Of a DNA stretch of 64,000 nucleotides, positions 34,987 through 43,760 are shown piece by piece (the first letter of the stretch is position 1; every line of letters starts with the position of its first letter). Origin of the DNA: LVI-A0039 sp033105485 (GTDB lineage Bacteria > Bacillota_I > Bacilli_A > UBA3375); the NCBI GenBank assembly GCA_033105485.1, contig CP136956.1, positions 930,001-994,000 of the forward strand, given 5' to 3'. Both the position numbers and the translations under genes were made by a program. Under the pieces are notes generated by a model that worked only from the letters and a program-made list of their open reading frames with translations, was not told the origin of the DNA and searched no databases.

Positions 34987-36275
34987 TATTCAAGACCTAA
35001 TCTTTTAAATACGAAGTCAATGTTAACCATGTGATAGTTAGTATCGAAACAAGCTTCGAACTTCTCTTCACCTAAAGCTTCAATTACTTCAGTTTTAACA
35101 GCTTCTTTAAAGTCAATTTCTTGTTCAAAACAGTTAATTGCGATTGGTTGCACAATGTCATATGCAGCTTCACGGCTCATTCCAGTTTCGATTAAGCTTA
35201 GCATTACTTTTTGAGAGAAGAATACATTGTTAGTTGCACCAATGTTTGCTTTCATACGCTCTTCTCTTACGTTTAAGTTTTCAAGTACTCCATTAAATCT
35301 TCTTAACATGTAGTGTAATAAAGTAGTACTGTCTGGCATAATGATACGTTCAGCTGAAGAGTGAGAAATATCTCTTTCATGCCAAAGTCCAATGTTTTCA
35401 TATGCAGTAATCATGTGACCACGAATTACTCTAGATAATCCACTCATGTTTTCACTTGAAATTGGATTCTTTTTGTGAGGCATTGCACTTGAACCTTTTT
35501 GACCTTTTCTGAATCCTTCTTCAACTTCACGAACTTCTGTTCTTTGAAGGTGACGTAATTCAATAGCCATTTTATCAATTGTTGAAGCGATTAAAGCTAA
35601 CGTTGATACATATTGAGCATGACGATCACGTTGTAATGTTTGAGTTGAAATTAAACTTGATTGAATTCCTAATCCTGCACATACAAAATCTTGAACTTTA
35701 GGATCAATATTTGCATAAGTTCCAACTGCTCCTGAAATTTTCCCTGCTTCAATTGCATTTCTTGCAGCAGCAAAACGCTCTAAGTTTCTTTCCATTTCCG
35801 CATAGTATAAAGCCATTTTGTTACCAAATGTAGTAAGTTCAGCGTGAACTCCATGAGTACGCCCCATTTGCACAGTATACTTGTGTTCAATTGCTAACTT
35901 TTTGATAGTTTCAGTAATTGTTTCTAAAGATACTTGTAACTCATCATTTGCTTGTTTAAATAAGTAACCATAAGCAGTATCAACAACATCAGTTGAAGTA
36001 AGTCCAAAGTGAATCCACTTTTTCTCTTCACCTAAAGTCTCACTTACTGCACGAGTAAACGCAACTACATCATGTCTAGTTTCTTGTTCAATTTCTAAAA
36101 TTCTATCTACTGAGAAACCAGCATTTTCTCTAATTTTCTTTACATCTTCAGTTGGAATCATTCCCATGTCAGCAAAAGCTTCACATGCTAAGATTTCCAC
36201 CTCTAACCATGCATTATACTTGTTCTCTTCCGACCAGATTTTATTCATCTCTGGTGTTGAATATCTTGCGATCAT
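34986..36275 (-). CDS. purB: Adenylosuccinate lyase
   Basis: 429 residues. Cleaves SAICAR and adenylosuccinate in purine synthesis. It has the fumarase-superfamily signature GSSAMPHKKNPISSENM, the catalytic His loop TRHDVVAFTRAVSE and GRTHGVHAE, and the usual length. AAGGAGAAATT precedes the ATG. It forms a two-gene unit with rnhC. Confidence 0.97.
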   Translation of the reverse strand: MIARYSTPEMNKIWSEENKYNAWLEVEILACEAFADMGMIPTEDVKKIRENAGFSVDRILEIEQETRHDVVAFTRAVSETLGEEKKWIHFGLTSTDVVDTAYGYLFKQANDELQVSLETITETIKKLAIEHKYTVQMGRTHGVHAELTTFGNKMALYYAEMERNLERFAAARNAIEAGKISGAVGTYANIDPKVQDFVCAGLGIQSSLISTQTLQRDRHAQYVSTLALIASTIDKMAIELRHLQRTEVREVEEGFRKGQKGSSAMPHKKNPISSENMSGLSRVIRGHMITAYENIGLWHERDISHSSAERIIMPDSTTLLHYMLRRFNGVLENLNVREERMKANIGATNNVFFSQKVMLSLIETGMSREAAYDIVQPIAINCFEQEIDFKEAVKTEVIEALGEEKFEACFDTNYHMVNIDFVFKRLGLE

Positions 36276-36424
36276 AATTTCTCCTTATATATAAATTCAT
36301 CACTTGTTATTATAACATGTAAATAGTTCTCAAAAATAAATGTTACAATAATTTTACGTTTGAAATTGTGCAATTAATCATTATTAATCTTGTTACAATA
36401 TAAAAAATGACCTAAAGGAGGATT

Positions 36425-37393
36425 ATGAACAAATGTTCTTGGGCAAATGGTGAGCCAATTGAAAGTTACCATGATAATGAGCACGGTAAGATGCCAGCAA
36501 ATAATATTGACTTATTTGAAATGCTTACACTTGAAATATTCCAACCTGGACTTAGCTTTAACATTGTTCTTAAGAAACGTGATGGACTTAGACAGTTTTT
36601 TAAAAACTACGATCTTAAGCAAATTTCATCCATGACTGAAGATGATATTAAAGCAGGGCTAAGTAATGATAACATCATTAAACATCGTCTGAAAATTGAA
36701 TCTGTTATTAATAATGCAATTAATATAATTTCTAGAGAGTATGATCTACAAACATATCTTTATGATAATATCGATTATCGATATGGCTTAGAACAAGTTG
36801 GACCATTACTTTCTAAACAAATGAAAAAAGATGGTTTTAAATTTGTTGGACCAAGTGTTTGTACTAGTTTATTAGAAGCGATTGGACTTTTACCAGCTCA
36901 CAGCATCGACTGTTTATATGCCAGCGTAATTACTAATAGCTTTAGTTATCAAACAAAGTTTGGAGCACTACATATTGAATATGACAACTTTACAATTATT
37001 AAATCTAGCTTAATCCACAATAGTGTTTGTAACCCTTATACCTCATGTAATAGTTTTGAGCATTTCTTAATTTATCATATTGATAATTATATGAATAATA
37101 GTATCGAAAACTTTAAACTGCTTCTTAATACAAACGGAACTAAATTTCAAGAAGTGGTTTGGGATGCCGTTAGGCATGTTCCTTTTGGTCAAACAAGAAC
37201 TTATGGTGATATTGCCTTCATAATTGGTAGTGGTGCTTTTAGAGCGGTTGGTGCAGCAGTTGGTAAATGTAATTTTGCCCTATTTATTCCTGCTCAAAGA
37301 ATCGTGTCTAGTAGTGGAATCGGTGGATTCCAAAATCAGATTGAACTAAAACGCGAGATGTTAATTCATGAGGGAATTGATAAATATAAATAA
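36425..37393 (+). CDS. DNA-3-methyladenine glycosylase I fused to an alkyltransferase-like domain
   Basis: 322 residues. The N-terminal Tag domain (1-190): CSWANGEPIESYHDNEHG, LFEMLTLEIFQPGLSFNIVLKKRD, GFKFVGPSVCTSLLEAIGLLPAHSIDC; the Cys/His zinc positions are kept. The C-terminal domain (about 235-322) has the fold of O6-methylguanine methyltransferase: FQEVVWDAVRHVPFGQTRTYGDIA and FRAVGAAVGKCNFALFIPAQRIV. The active-site PCHRV is replaced by PAQRI, so it lacks the acceptor Cys and must be an alkyltransferase-like (ATL) lesion-binding domain. The Tyr and Arg used for base flipping are kept. AAAGGAGGATT precedes the ATG. One protein may both excise 3-methyladenine and flag O6-alkylguanine. 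Confidence 0.87.
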   Translation: MNKCSWANGEPIESYHDNEHGKMPANNIDLFEMLTLEIFQPGLSFNIVLKKRDGLRQFFKNYDLKQISSMTEDDIKAGLSNDNIIKHRLKIESVINNAINIISREYDLQTYLYDNIDYRYGLEQVGPLLSKQMKKDGFKFVGPSVCTSLLEAIGLLPAHSIDCLYASVITNSFSYQTKFGALHIEYDNFTIIKSSLIHNSVCNPYTSCNSFEHFLIYHIDNYMNNSIENFKLLLNTNGTKFQEVVWDAVRHVPFGQTRTYGDIAFIIGSGAFRAVGAAVGKCNFALFIPAQRIVSSSGIGGFQNQIELKREMLIHEGIDKYK

Positions 37394-37420
37394 AAAGCTC
37401 ACTTTTAAAAGTGAGTTTTA
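37391..37420. terminator. Bidirectional terminator
   Basis: AAGCTCACTTTT-AAAAGTGAGTTTT between the Tag fusion (+) and the membrane-protein gene (-). Confidence 0.85.
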
Positions 37421-38071
37421 CTATTCGCTAGTTTCAGTAGGTGGCTGCCACCGATTATCTTGAGTTATCTGATATAAATCATATGCTGCGTAAAATAACA
37501 GCCCAAATACTATTAGTGTGACTAGTAAAGCCGGTAATATACTTTGTTTGCTCATATCAACTGTTGGAACCGGAACTCCTACTGGCCCAAGATTAATCTG
37601 TGGCTTCTTTAATGCTTCTTTAATTTTAGGTATTAACTTAATAATTGCTATACCAATCATTACAAACAATAAAATAATCCCCACTAGCATTAAAGCAAGT
37701 GAAAATGCATTGATTATTCCCAAAATAGATGGAGCAATTCTATTAAATTTATACTGCTCAATAATTAACCCCGTTAATTGAATTAGGAGCAGTTTATTTA
37801 AAATTAATGTCATACACAACTCTGATAATAGTAAGCTTCTAGTTACGCTTTCTTCTGATGTTGTAACTGCCATCTTAACAATGTGTAGTACAAATATTAT
37901 AAGATATAATAACACTACTAGCTTCGACGGGAAATATATATTCAACTGATAGCTATATACTAAATCTGATAAATAGTCCCTTGAAATACTAACTAAAAAT
38001 AGCACTGCGATTATCAATGGATAACTATAAGCAACACCTTTCAAAATAATACTTATGCGTTTATTTTTCAT
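37421..38071 (-). CDS. Hypothetical multi-pass membrane protein
   Basis: 216 residues from the ATG at 38071 (GAAGAGAATT before it). Four or five hydrophobic helices: about 12-30 (AYSYPLIIAVLFLVSI), 51-65 (LVVLLYLIIFVLHIV), 85-105, 118-145 (SLALMLVGIILLFVMIGIAII), then a Pro/Gly-rich cytosolic loop (KPQINLGPVGVPVPTVDMSKQ), a last helix (LLVTLIVFGLLFYAAYDLY), and a short tail. No family is recognised. It is upstream of, but not clearly joined to, the LTA-synthase-like genes. Confidence 0.72.
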   Translation of the reverse strand: MKNKRISIILKGVAYSYPLIIAVLFLVSISRDYLSDLVYSYQLNIYFPSKLVVLLYLIIFVLHIVKMAVTTSEESVTRSLLLSELCMTLILNKLLLIQLTGLIIEQYKFNRIAPSILGIINAFSLALMLVGIILLFVMIGIAIIKLIPKIKEALKKPQINLGPVGVPVPTVDMSKQSILPALLVTLIVFGLLFYAAYDLYQITQDNRWQPPTETSE

Positions 38072-38100
38072 AATTCTCTTCAATATATGTATTGTAACAT

Positions 38101-38125
38101 AAAAAAAGCCAGTTAAATAACTGAC
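38101..38125 (-). terminator. Terminator (copy 1 of 3 of the same hairpin)
   Basis: Minus strand GTCAGTTATTTAACTGGC followed by a T run, ending the first sulfatase gene. The same hairpin closes the second sulfatase gene (39900-39923) and the 123-residue protein gene (41675-41700). Confidence 0.85.
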
Positions 38126-39841
38126 TTAATCAAATAGACTATATAGTTTTGCTGCTTGTAATTTGTCTTCTTCCACTTCTGCTAAAGTTTCTGGTGATGG
38201 GTCCTCACTAGGGTACACTGTATCTTTACTTAATATTCCAAAATTGTCAACACCTAACCATTTAATAACTCCATCTTCTGAATCATCAAATGCTGATTTA
38301 CCTTCTGAGTACTCATAATCCAATCCAAATAGATCCGCAATAGTTGGTAAGACATCGACATTCGACATGTACTCTTGGTTATTATCTAACTTTTGAGTAG
38401 GGTCATAGATGAAGAATGGGACATTGTATATTTCATAAGCATCACCACTGAAACTTGCATCAACATAAGCCTGTGAATATTCTCCATATTGATGTTCTGG
38501 ATCACCTAATGCATATGGATAATGGTCCGCTACAAAAATAAATACTGTATCTTCTAATATCCCTTGCTGATCATAATACTGAATCATTTCCTCTGCCATT
38601 TTATCTAAGCTCATTTGGAACGATAAGTACGCATTTAAATATTCATCGTTCTCAGGATAAACACTATTTACATATTCAAAATCACTTTCTGCACTCGGTC
38701 GAGTTGAAATATGATATGCGGAATGTCCATAATATGACATGTAGTAACTAAAGTTTTTCTCACAATCTTGCTCTTCAATATATCTTGTACTTAGTTCAAA
38801 AAGAAGTTCATCTTTTACATCATTTAAGGCTACATCAGGGTATAGTTCTTCACTAAAGTAAGTATAATCAAAATCGTATAACTCAGGGTATAATTCCCCC
38901 CTATTATAAAAAGTAGAATAGTTAAGGTGGAATGCAAACGTACAGAAATCTTCTTGATTGAAAAGTTCTGGAATAGAGTTATAGTCTCCACTAAAATTAC
39001 CAACTTTAGCATTGTCAATTGGTGGGTGAACAGAAGTCATTATTGAAAACTCACTAGCATTTGTATTATTTGATAACGTGTAGTAATTTTCAAAGAATAA
39101 CCCATCTTGTGACATCATATACAGTGTTGGTGTTAATGTTTCATCGATCGCTATATCATCAAAACTTTCAGCTGCTACTAACACTACATTTGTCTTATCC
39201 TCAAAAATACCAGTATTACTATTTATTGATTGGTTTTTAGCCACATTATTATACTCAACATCGTCTAAACTCTTTTTTGTAAATGGGGTTATTTCTCGTG
39301 CGTAAAACGATATGAATCCAAATTCACGAGCATAATCGAGAGGGCTATACACTGTCGTATATAATAAATCATCTTGATAGAAAAAGCCGATATTCATTGT
39401 TACAACTACAGCTAACGTTGCCAGTACTACTTTGTTAGGGAAACGTTTGTCTATATTATTAATTAATTTATTGGTTGCAACCGCGAACACTAATGGGAAA
39501 ATTAATATCAAAATATACATTGGATTTAAGTAACCCGTTACTGATTCAGATACCCCCGCCAACTCATCTACTAGTGATAATAACGAAATGGTAAGAATAG
39601 AATGCTTAATATAGTAATAAAAAATATTTCCAAATGTTAATATACATACCAAAAATAAGAATATAGTATTAATTAACTTTTTTAATCTTAATGGCATAAT
39701 ATAGATAAGTAGAGAATATAATATCGATGTAGCTATTATAAATAGCGTAGAAACTACCGAAATATCATATATCTGTGCAATTTGTAAAAACCATAATAAA
39801 ATTAAAAAATAAACTGAAATAATAACTGAAAATAACAACAT
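38126..39841 (-). CDS. LTA-synthase-like membrane sulfatase/phosphotransferase (paralogue A)
   Basis: 571 residues. Five N-terminal membrane helices (1-165) are followed by an extracellular alkaline-phosphatase-superfamily domain. Catalytic pattern: metal Glu in VVLVAAESFDDIAI (about 230), nucleophile Thr in NNTNASEFSIMTS (about 268; LtaS has GKTSDAEF), and the metal pair DH in FVADHYPY (about 455). It would transfer glycerol phosphate from phosphatidylglycerol to a polymer or glycan outside the membrane. About 65% identical by eye to the gene upstream, with near-identical C-termini. Its own terminator and 83-bp spacer suggest tandem duplication. A short-chain or sugar-modifying phosphoglycerol transferase is the alternative to true LtaS. 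Confidence 0.85.
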   Translation of the reverse strand: MLLFSVIISVYFLILLWFLQIAQIYDISVVSTLFIIATSILYSLLIYIMPLRLKKLINTIFLFLVCILTFGNIFYYYIKHSILTISLLSLVDELAGVSESVTGYLNPMYILILIFPLVFAVATNKLINNIDKRFPNKVVLATLAVVVTMNIGFFYQDDLLYTTVYSPLDYAREFGFISFYAREITPFTKKSLDDVEYNNVAKNQSINSNTGIFEDKTNVVLVAAESFDDIAIDETLTPTLYMMSQDGLFFENYYTLSNNTNASEFSIMTSVHPPIDNAKVGNFSGDYNSIPELFNQEDFCTFAFHLNYSTFYNRGELYPELYDFDYTYFSEELYPDVALNDVKDELLFELSTRYIEEQDCEKNFSYYMSYYGHSAYHISTRPSAESDFEYVNSVYPENDEYLNAYLSFQMSLDKMAEEMIQYYDQQGILEDTVFIFVADHYPYALGDPEHQYGEYSQAYVDASFSGDAYEIYNVPFFIYDPTQKLDNNQEYMSNVDVLPTIADLFGLDYEYSEGKSAFDDSEDGVIKWLGVDNFGILSKDTVYPSEDPSPETLAEVEEDKLQAAKLYSLFD

Positions 39842-39899
39842 AAGTAACCCCTTTTTTATATTATATATTTTTTGCCATTTGTGTGCTCTATTTTTTATG

Positions 39900-39923
39900 G
39901 AAAAAGCCAGTTAAATAACTGAC
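39900..39923 (-). terminator. Terminator (copy 2 of 3)
   Basis: Same GTCAGTTATTTAACTGGC hairpin and T run, after the second sulfatase gene. Confidence 0.85.
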
Positions 39924-41639
39924 TTAATCAAATAGACTATATAGCTTAGCTGCTTGTAATTTATCATCTTCCACTTCTGCTAGCGTGTCAGATGATGGGT
40001 CTTCACTAGGGTATACTCTATCTTCACTTAGAATTCCAAAGTTTTCTATACCTAACCATTTAATTTGACCATCTACTGAATCATCAAATGCTGACTTACC
40101 TTCTGAGTACTCATAATTTAACCCAAATAGATCAGCTATAGTTGGTAAGACATCGACATTCGACATGTACTCTTGGTTATTATCTAACTTTTGAGTTGGA
40201 TCATAGATAAGGAACGGTACATTATATGTTTCATAAGCATCTCCACTAAAACTTTGATTTAGAAATGGATCTGAATACTCTCCAGTTTTGTGCTCAGGAT
40301 CGCCTAGTTCATATGGATAGTGATCGGCAATCACAATAAAGACCGTATCATTGATTAAACCTTGCTCTGTATAATAGTTAATCATGTCCTCTAACATCTT
40401 ATCTAAACTGATTTGATATGCAAGGTACGCATTTAAATATTGATCATTATCAGGGTAGACACTATTTACATATTCAAAATCACTTTCTGCACTCGGACGA
40501 GTTTCAATGTCATATGACGCATGTCCATAGTAAGACATATAATAAGTAAAGTTCTTCTCACACTCCTGCTCTTCAATGAACTTTGTACTTAATTCAAATA
40601 ACAATTCATCTCTCGCATCATTTAATGTTGCTTCCGGGTATAAATCATCGCTAAAGTAGCTATATGTGAAATCATAAATTTTTGAATATACTTCGTCACG
40701 AGCGTAATAACTTGCACGATTCAAGTGGAATGAGAATGTACAAAAATCATCTGCATTAAATAGATCAGGTAAAGAATTAATCGTTCCACTAAAATCTTCT
40801 AAATGAGAGTTATCGATTGGGGGATGAGCAGACGTTAATGAAGAAAACTCACTTGCATTTGTATTATTTGTTAAGTTGTAGTAATTTTCAAAAAAGATTC
40901 CATCGCTAGCCATTTTATATAATGTTGGCGTTAATGTTTCATCTATAGCGATATCATCAAGACTTTCTGCCGTTACATAAACTACATTTGTCTTATCCTC
41001 CAATAGCCCACTATATGAATTGCTTGGACTCGATTCTACTGTATTCTCATACTCAACATCACTCAAGTTACTTTTTGTAAAAGGTAGTAAGTCTCTTGCA
41101 TAAAAAGAGATAAACCCATACTTCTGAGCGTATTCGACAGGATTGTACACTGTTGTATACAATAGCTCATCTTGAATATAGAAAGCTAAATTAGTAACTG
41201 CTAGTAAGGCTATACAACTTGCAATTACTTTTTTTGAATATACACTACCTGTTTTTTTCATAGCCTTATTCGATAAGATAATGAATGTAATCGGAATTAT
41301 TAGAACGACAGCGTATACTGGCTGCAAGTATCCTAGAGCAACATCACTTACACCGGCTAATTCATCTAGCAAGGCTAGTAGCGAAACTGTCAAGACTGAG
41401 TTTTTTATATAAAAATAAGCTATATTACCAATAGTTAATACTAATATAAAAGAAATGATAATTCCATTAAGGATCTTCTTAACCGAAGTTGGAAGATAAC
41501 TAATTAATGTTGTATATAGAACTGCTGTTGTCGCTATCATTATTATTGATAATAGTCCAATGCTATGGATTGAAAACAGATGTAGCAATAACAACATAAA
41601 CATTAAGTAAATAAAAATAATACCTGTAAATAAATTCAT
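39924..41639 (-). CDS. LTA-synthase-like membrane sulfatase/phosphotransferase (paralogue B)
   Basis: 571 residues, the same length as the gene downstream. Five N-terminal helices (MNLFTGIIFIYLMFMLLLLHLF...), then the extracellular domain with AESLDDIAI, NNTNASEFSSLTSAHPPID and VIADHYPY as metal and nucleophile motifs. The last 85 residues (QKLDNNQEYMSNVDVLPTI... to KLYSLFD) are almost identical to paralogue A. AAGGGGTTAAC precedes the ATG. The pair may differ in acceptor or chain length. Confidence 0.85.
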   Translation of the reverse strand: MNLFTGIIFIYLMFMLLLLHLFSIHSIGLLSIIMIATTAVLYTTLISYLPTSVKKILNGIIISFILVLTIGNIAYFYIKNSVLTVSLLALLDELAGVSDVALGYLQPVYAVVLIIPITFIILSNKAMKKTGSVYSKKVIASCIALLAVTNLAFYIQDELLYTTVYNPVEYAQKYGFISFYARDLLPFTKSNLSDVEYENTVESSPSNSYSGLLEDKTNVVYVTAESLDDIAIDETLTPTLYKMASDGIFFENYYNLTNNTNASEFSSLTSAHPPIDNSHLEDFSGTINSLPDLFNADDFCTFSFHLNRASYYARDEVYSKIYDFTYSYFSDDLYPEATLNDARDELLFELSTKFIEEQECEKNFTYYMSYYGHASYDIETRPSAESDFEYVNSVYPDNDQYLNAYLAYQISLDKMLEDMINYYTEQGLINDTVFIVIADHYPYELGDPEHKTGEYSDPFLNQSFSGDAYETYNVPFLIYDPTQKLDNNQEYMSNVDVLPTIADLFGLNYEYSEGKSAFDDSVDGQIKWLGIENFGILSEDRVYPSEDPSSDTLAEVEDDKLQAAKLYSLFD

Positions 41640-41674
41640 GTTAACCCCTTAGTTTTGTTACATTCATAGAATAC

Positions 41675-41700
41675 GAAAAAAGCCAGTTAAATAACTGACT
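41675..41700 (-). terminator. Terminator (copy 3 of 3)
   Basis: Third copy of the GTCAGTTATTTAACTGGC hairpin with T run, after the 123-residue protein gene. Confidence 0.85.
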
Positions 41701-41707
41701 TACAAGA

Positions 41708-42079
41708 TTAGATAGCTAAGCTATCAATTGATAATAGGTTACCGATAAAGTATAGGACGATAATTACAATAATTGCAATTACAATCCACTTCACAGCTGA
41801 AGAGCCTTTTTCGTTTGTTGTATTGTTTACTACTACTGTTTCTTGTTCCTTTGGAGCCTCTACAGTTTCGATTTCAATATACTTAGTGTATAAGTTTTTG
41901 AATTTAGTTGCAACATCTTCGTTTTCAACTAATAAGTCAGAGTATAACTTGTCTGATAACGCTTCGAATGTGTTATCAACATCAGCATCATTAGCTGCTG
42001 CTACTTTTGCAGATGCATCTGCATTGTTTCCTTCTTTTAATAATTCAATTGCTTCAATTAATAGATCTTTTGTGTTCAT
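41708..42079 (-). CDS. C-tail-anchored hypothetical protein
   Basis: 123 residues from the ATG at 42079 (AAGGAAGATTT upstream). A helical, acidic cytosolic part (MNTKDLLIEAIELLKEGN, FEALSDKLYSDLLVENED), a Thr/Asn linker, and one C-terminal membrane helix (WIVIAIIVIIVLYFIGNLL, about 97-115). The arrangement is of a tail-anchored protein. No family is recognised. It carries the same terminator as the two sulfatase genes downstream and may belong to that module. Confidence 0.72.
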   Translation of the reverse strand: MNTKDLLIEAIELLKEGNNADASAKVAAANDADVDNTFEALSDKLYSDLLVENEDVATKFKNLYTKYIEIETVEAPKEQETVVVNNTTNEKGSSAVKWIVIAIIVIIVLYFIGNLLSIDSLAI

Positions 42080-42174
42080 AAATCTTCCTTTCATAATTCA
42101 ACTTGATAATTATAACATACCTAATATCGATGATGGTTAATAAAAGGAGTATATTAGTCAATACATTTGAACAT

Positions 42175-42201
42175 AAAAAAAGACTAGTAAAACTAGTCTT
42201 A
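42175..42201 (-). terminator. Terminator of the SPFH/NfeD unit
   Basis: Minus strand AAGACTAGTTTTACTAGTCTT then seven T. Confidence 0.87.
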
Positions 42202-42210
42202 ATTATGCTA

Positions 42211-43116
42211 TTATTCATCGTCTTTTACAAGATCTTTTGTTTCGTGGAACACTGATGAAATCGATGCAATATTACCCATATCAGATGGAATAATAAGTTT
42301 TGAAGAATCACTAGCACCAATTGTTTCTAATGCTTCATAACCTTTTAATTGTAATACTTCTGCAGTTGGTGATGCAGCATTTAATTTTTCAAGTGCTTCC
42401 GCATATGCAGTTTGTACTTGTAAGATTGCCTCTGCTTCCCCTTGAGCACGTAAGATTTTTTCTTGCTTTTCAGCTTCGGCACGTAAAATTGTACTTTCTT
42501 TTACCCCTTCAGCTTCCGTAATTGCTGCAGTTTTGTTACCTTCAGCAGTTAAGATTTTTTCACGTTTTTCACGTTCAGCACGCATTTGTTTTTCCATTGC
42601 GTTTTGAATATCTTGTGGTGGGATGATGTTTTTAACTTCTACACGAGTAACTTTCATTCCCCATGCATCTGTTGCTTCATCTAATACCGCACGAATTTTA
42701 GTGTTAATAACATCACGAGAAGTTAATGTTTCATCTAATTCTAAGTCCCCGATAATGTTACGTAATGTAGTTGCAGATAAGTTTTCTAATGCAGAAATTG
42801 CATTTCCAACACCATATCTATATTTCTTTGCATCAGTAATCGCTACATAAATAACTGTATCAATTTGCATAGTTACGTTATCTTTAGTAATAACTGGTTG
42901 TGGTGGGAAGTTTACAACTTGCTCACGAATATCTAACTTTGCTACTACTCTATCGAATACTGGGTTAATGAAGTGTAACCCTGATTCTAAAGTCCCGTTA
43001 TATTGTCCTAAACGCTCCACAATATATACATTTGATTGCTGAACAATCTTTAATGATTTTGCTAGTAAAATAATAATTACTAGTAAAAAAAATCCAATGA
43101 TCCCTAATAATACCAT
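42211..43116 (-). CDS. SPFH/stomatin-like membrane protein (QmcA type)
   Basis: 301 residues. An N-terminal membrane helix (1-22; LLGIIGFFLLVIIILLA), the SPFH/band-7 domain (VERLGQYNGTLESGLHFINPVFDRV, VNFPPQPVITKDNVTMQIDTVIYV), and a long Glu/Ala/Lys coiled coil (about 175-250; EKQMRAEREKREKILTAEGNKTAAI). It forms large membrane-associated ring assemblies and organises membrane microdomains. It starts one base after the NfeD gene, the usual partner. Confidence 0.94.
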   Translation of the reverse strand: MVLLGIIGFFLLVIIILLAKSLKIVQQSNVYIVERLGQYNGTLESGLHFINPVFDRVVAKLDIREQVVNFPPQPVITKDNVTMQIDTVIYVAITDAKKYRYGVGNAISALENLSATTLRNIIGDLELDETLTSRDVINTKIRAVLDEATDAWGMKVTRVEVKNIIPPQDIQNAMEKQMRAEREKREKILTAEGNKTAAITEAEGVKESTILRAEAEKQEKILRAQGEAEAILQVQTAYAEALEKLNAASPTAEVLQLKGYEALETIGASDSSKLIIPSDMGNIASISSVFHETKDLVKDDE

Positions 43117-43117
43117 A

Positions 43118-43552
43118 TTAATCCTCTCTTTCGATAATTAATCGAACACCTTCTATTTTTTTAATAACAACACGCTCACCTTTTTCAAAGTGTACACCAG
43201 ACTCTTCACATTGAACAGACCAGTCAACTCCCTGAACTCTAGCAAGACCGACATCTACTCCATTAGAATCATAATCCTCTTGCATAATCGCATGTTTATC
43301 GATAAGTTCATTATATGAAGTTTTAGTACGCTCTGCTGGTAGCACAAGCTCCACATACTTCGTTTTTAATAATGCTATAGATAATAATGTTGTAACAACC
43401 CCGACAATTGATAATACAATTAGATTTGATGTGACTAATGAAACTAAACTTGCACATAGAAAACCAACAGCGATCCAAATAAAGAATGTAGATGCAGTAA
43501 ATACTTCTAAGACAATTAAAGCTAGTCCAATTATAGCTAATATTAATGTCAT
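43118..43552 (-). CDS. NfeD-like protein
   Basis: 144 residues: two to three helices (ILAIIGLALIVLEVFTASTFFIWIAVGFLCASLVSLV; NLIVLSIVGVVTTLLSIALL) followed by an OB-fold domain (about 80-143; GLARVQGVDWSVQCEE, GERVVIKKIEGVRLIIE). This is the short NfeD type without protease domain and always pairs with SPFH proteins; the two genes are separated by one base. AGAGGAGGCAAA precedes the ATG. Confidence 0.93.
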   Translation of the reverse strand: MTLILAIIGLALIVLEVFTASTFFIWIAVGFLCASLVSLVTSNLIVLSIVGVVTTLLSIALLKTKYVELVLPAERTKTSYNELIDKHAIMQEDYDSNGVDVGLARVQGVDWSVQCEESGVHFEKGERVVIKKIEGVRLIIERED

Positions 43553-43697
43553 TTTGCCTCCTCTCTATGTCAAGAATATTATAACACGAAGAAACCACCA
43601 GTTTGTAAAATTTGAATTTTTTGAGCAAAAATAACACATTTGTAAACATATACAATGCTTTTGTGCGCTAATAAAAATGCGTTTAGAAAATTTTTTA

Positions 43698-43708
43698 CCC
43701 TATTAGGG
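43698..43708. promoter_or_regulatory. Palindrome upstream of the ABC operon
   Basis: CCCTATTAGGG, a perfect 11-base inverted repeat 53 bases before the binding-protein ATG. A TGTGGTATTCT extended -10 follows at about 43734-43744. Candidate repressor site. Confidence 0.35.
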
Positions 43709-43760
43709 AAAACGAGGGAAAGGGAATAAGAATTGTGGTATTCTATTATAGGAGGGAATT

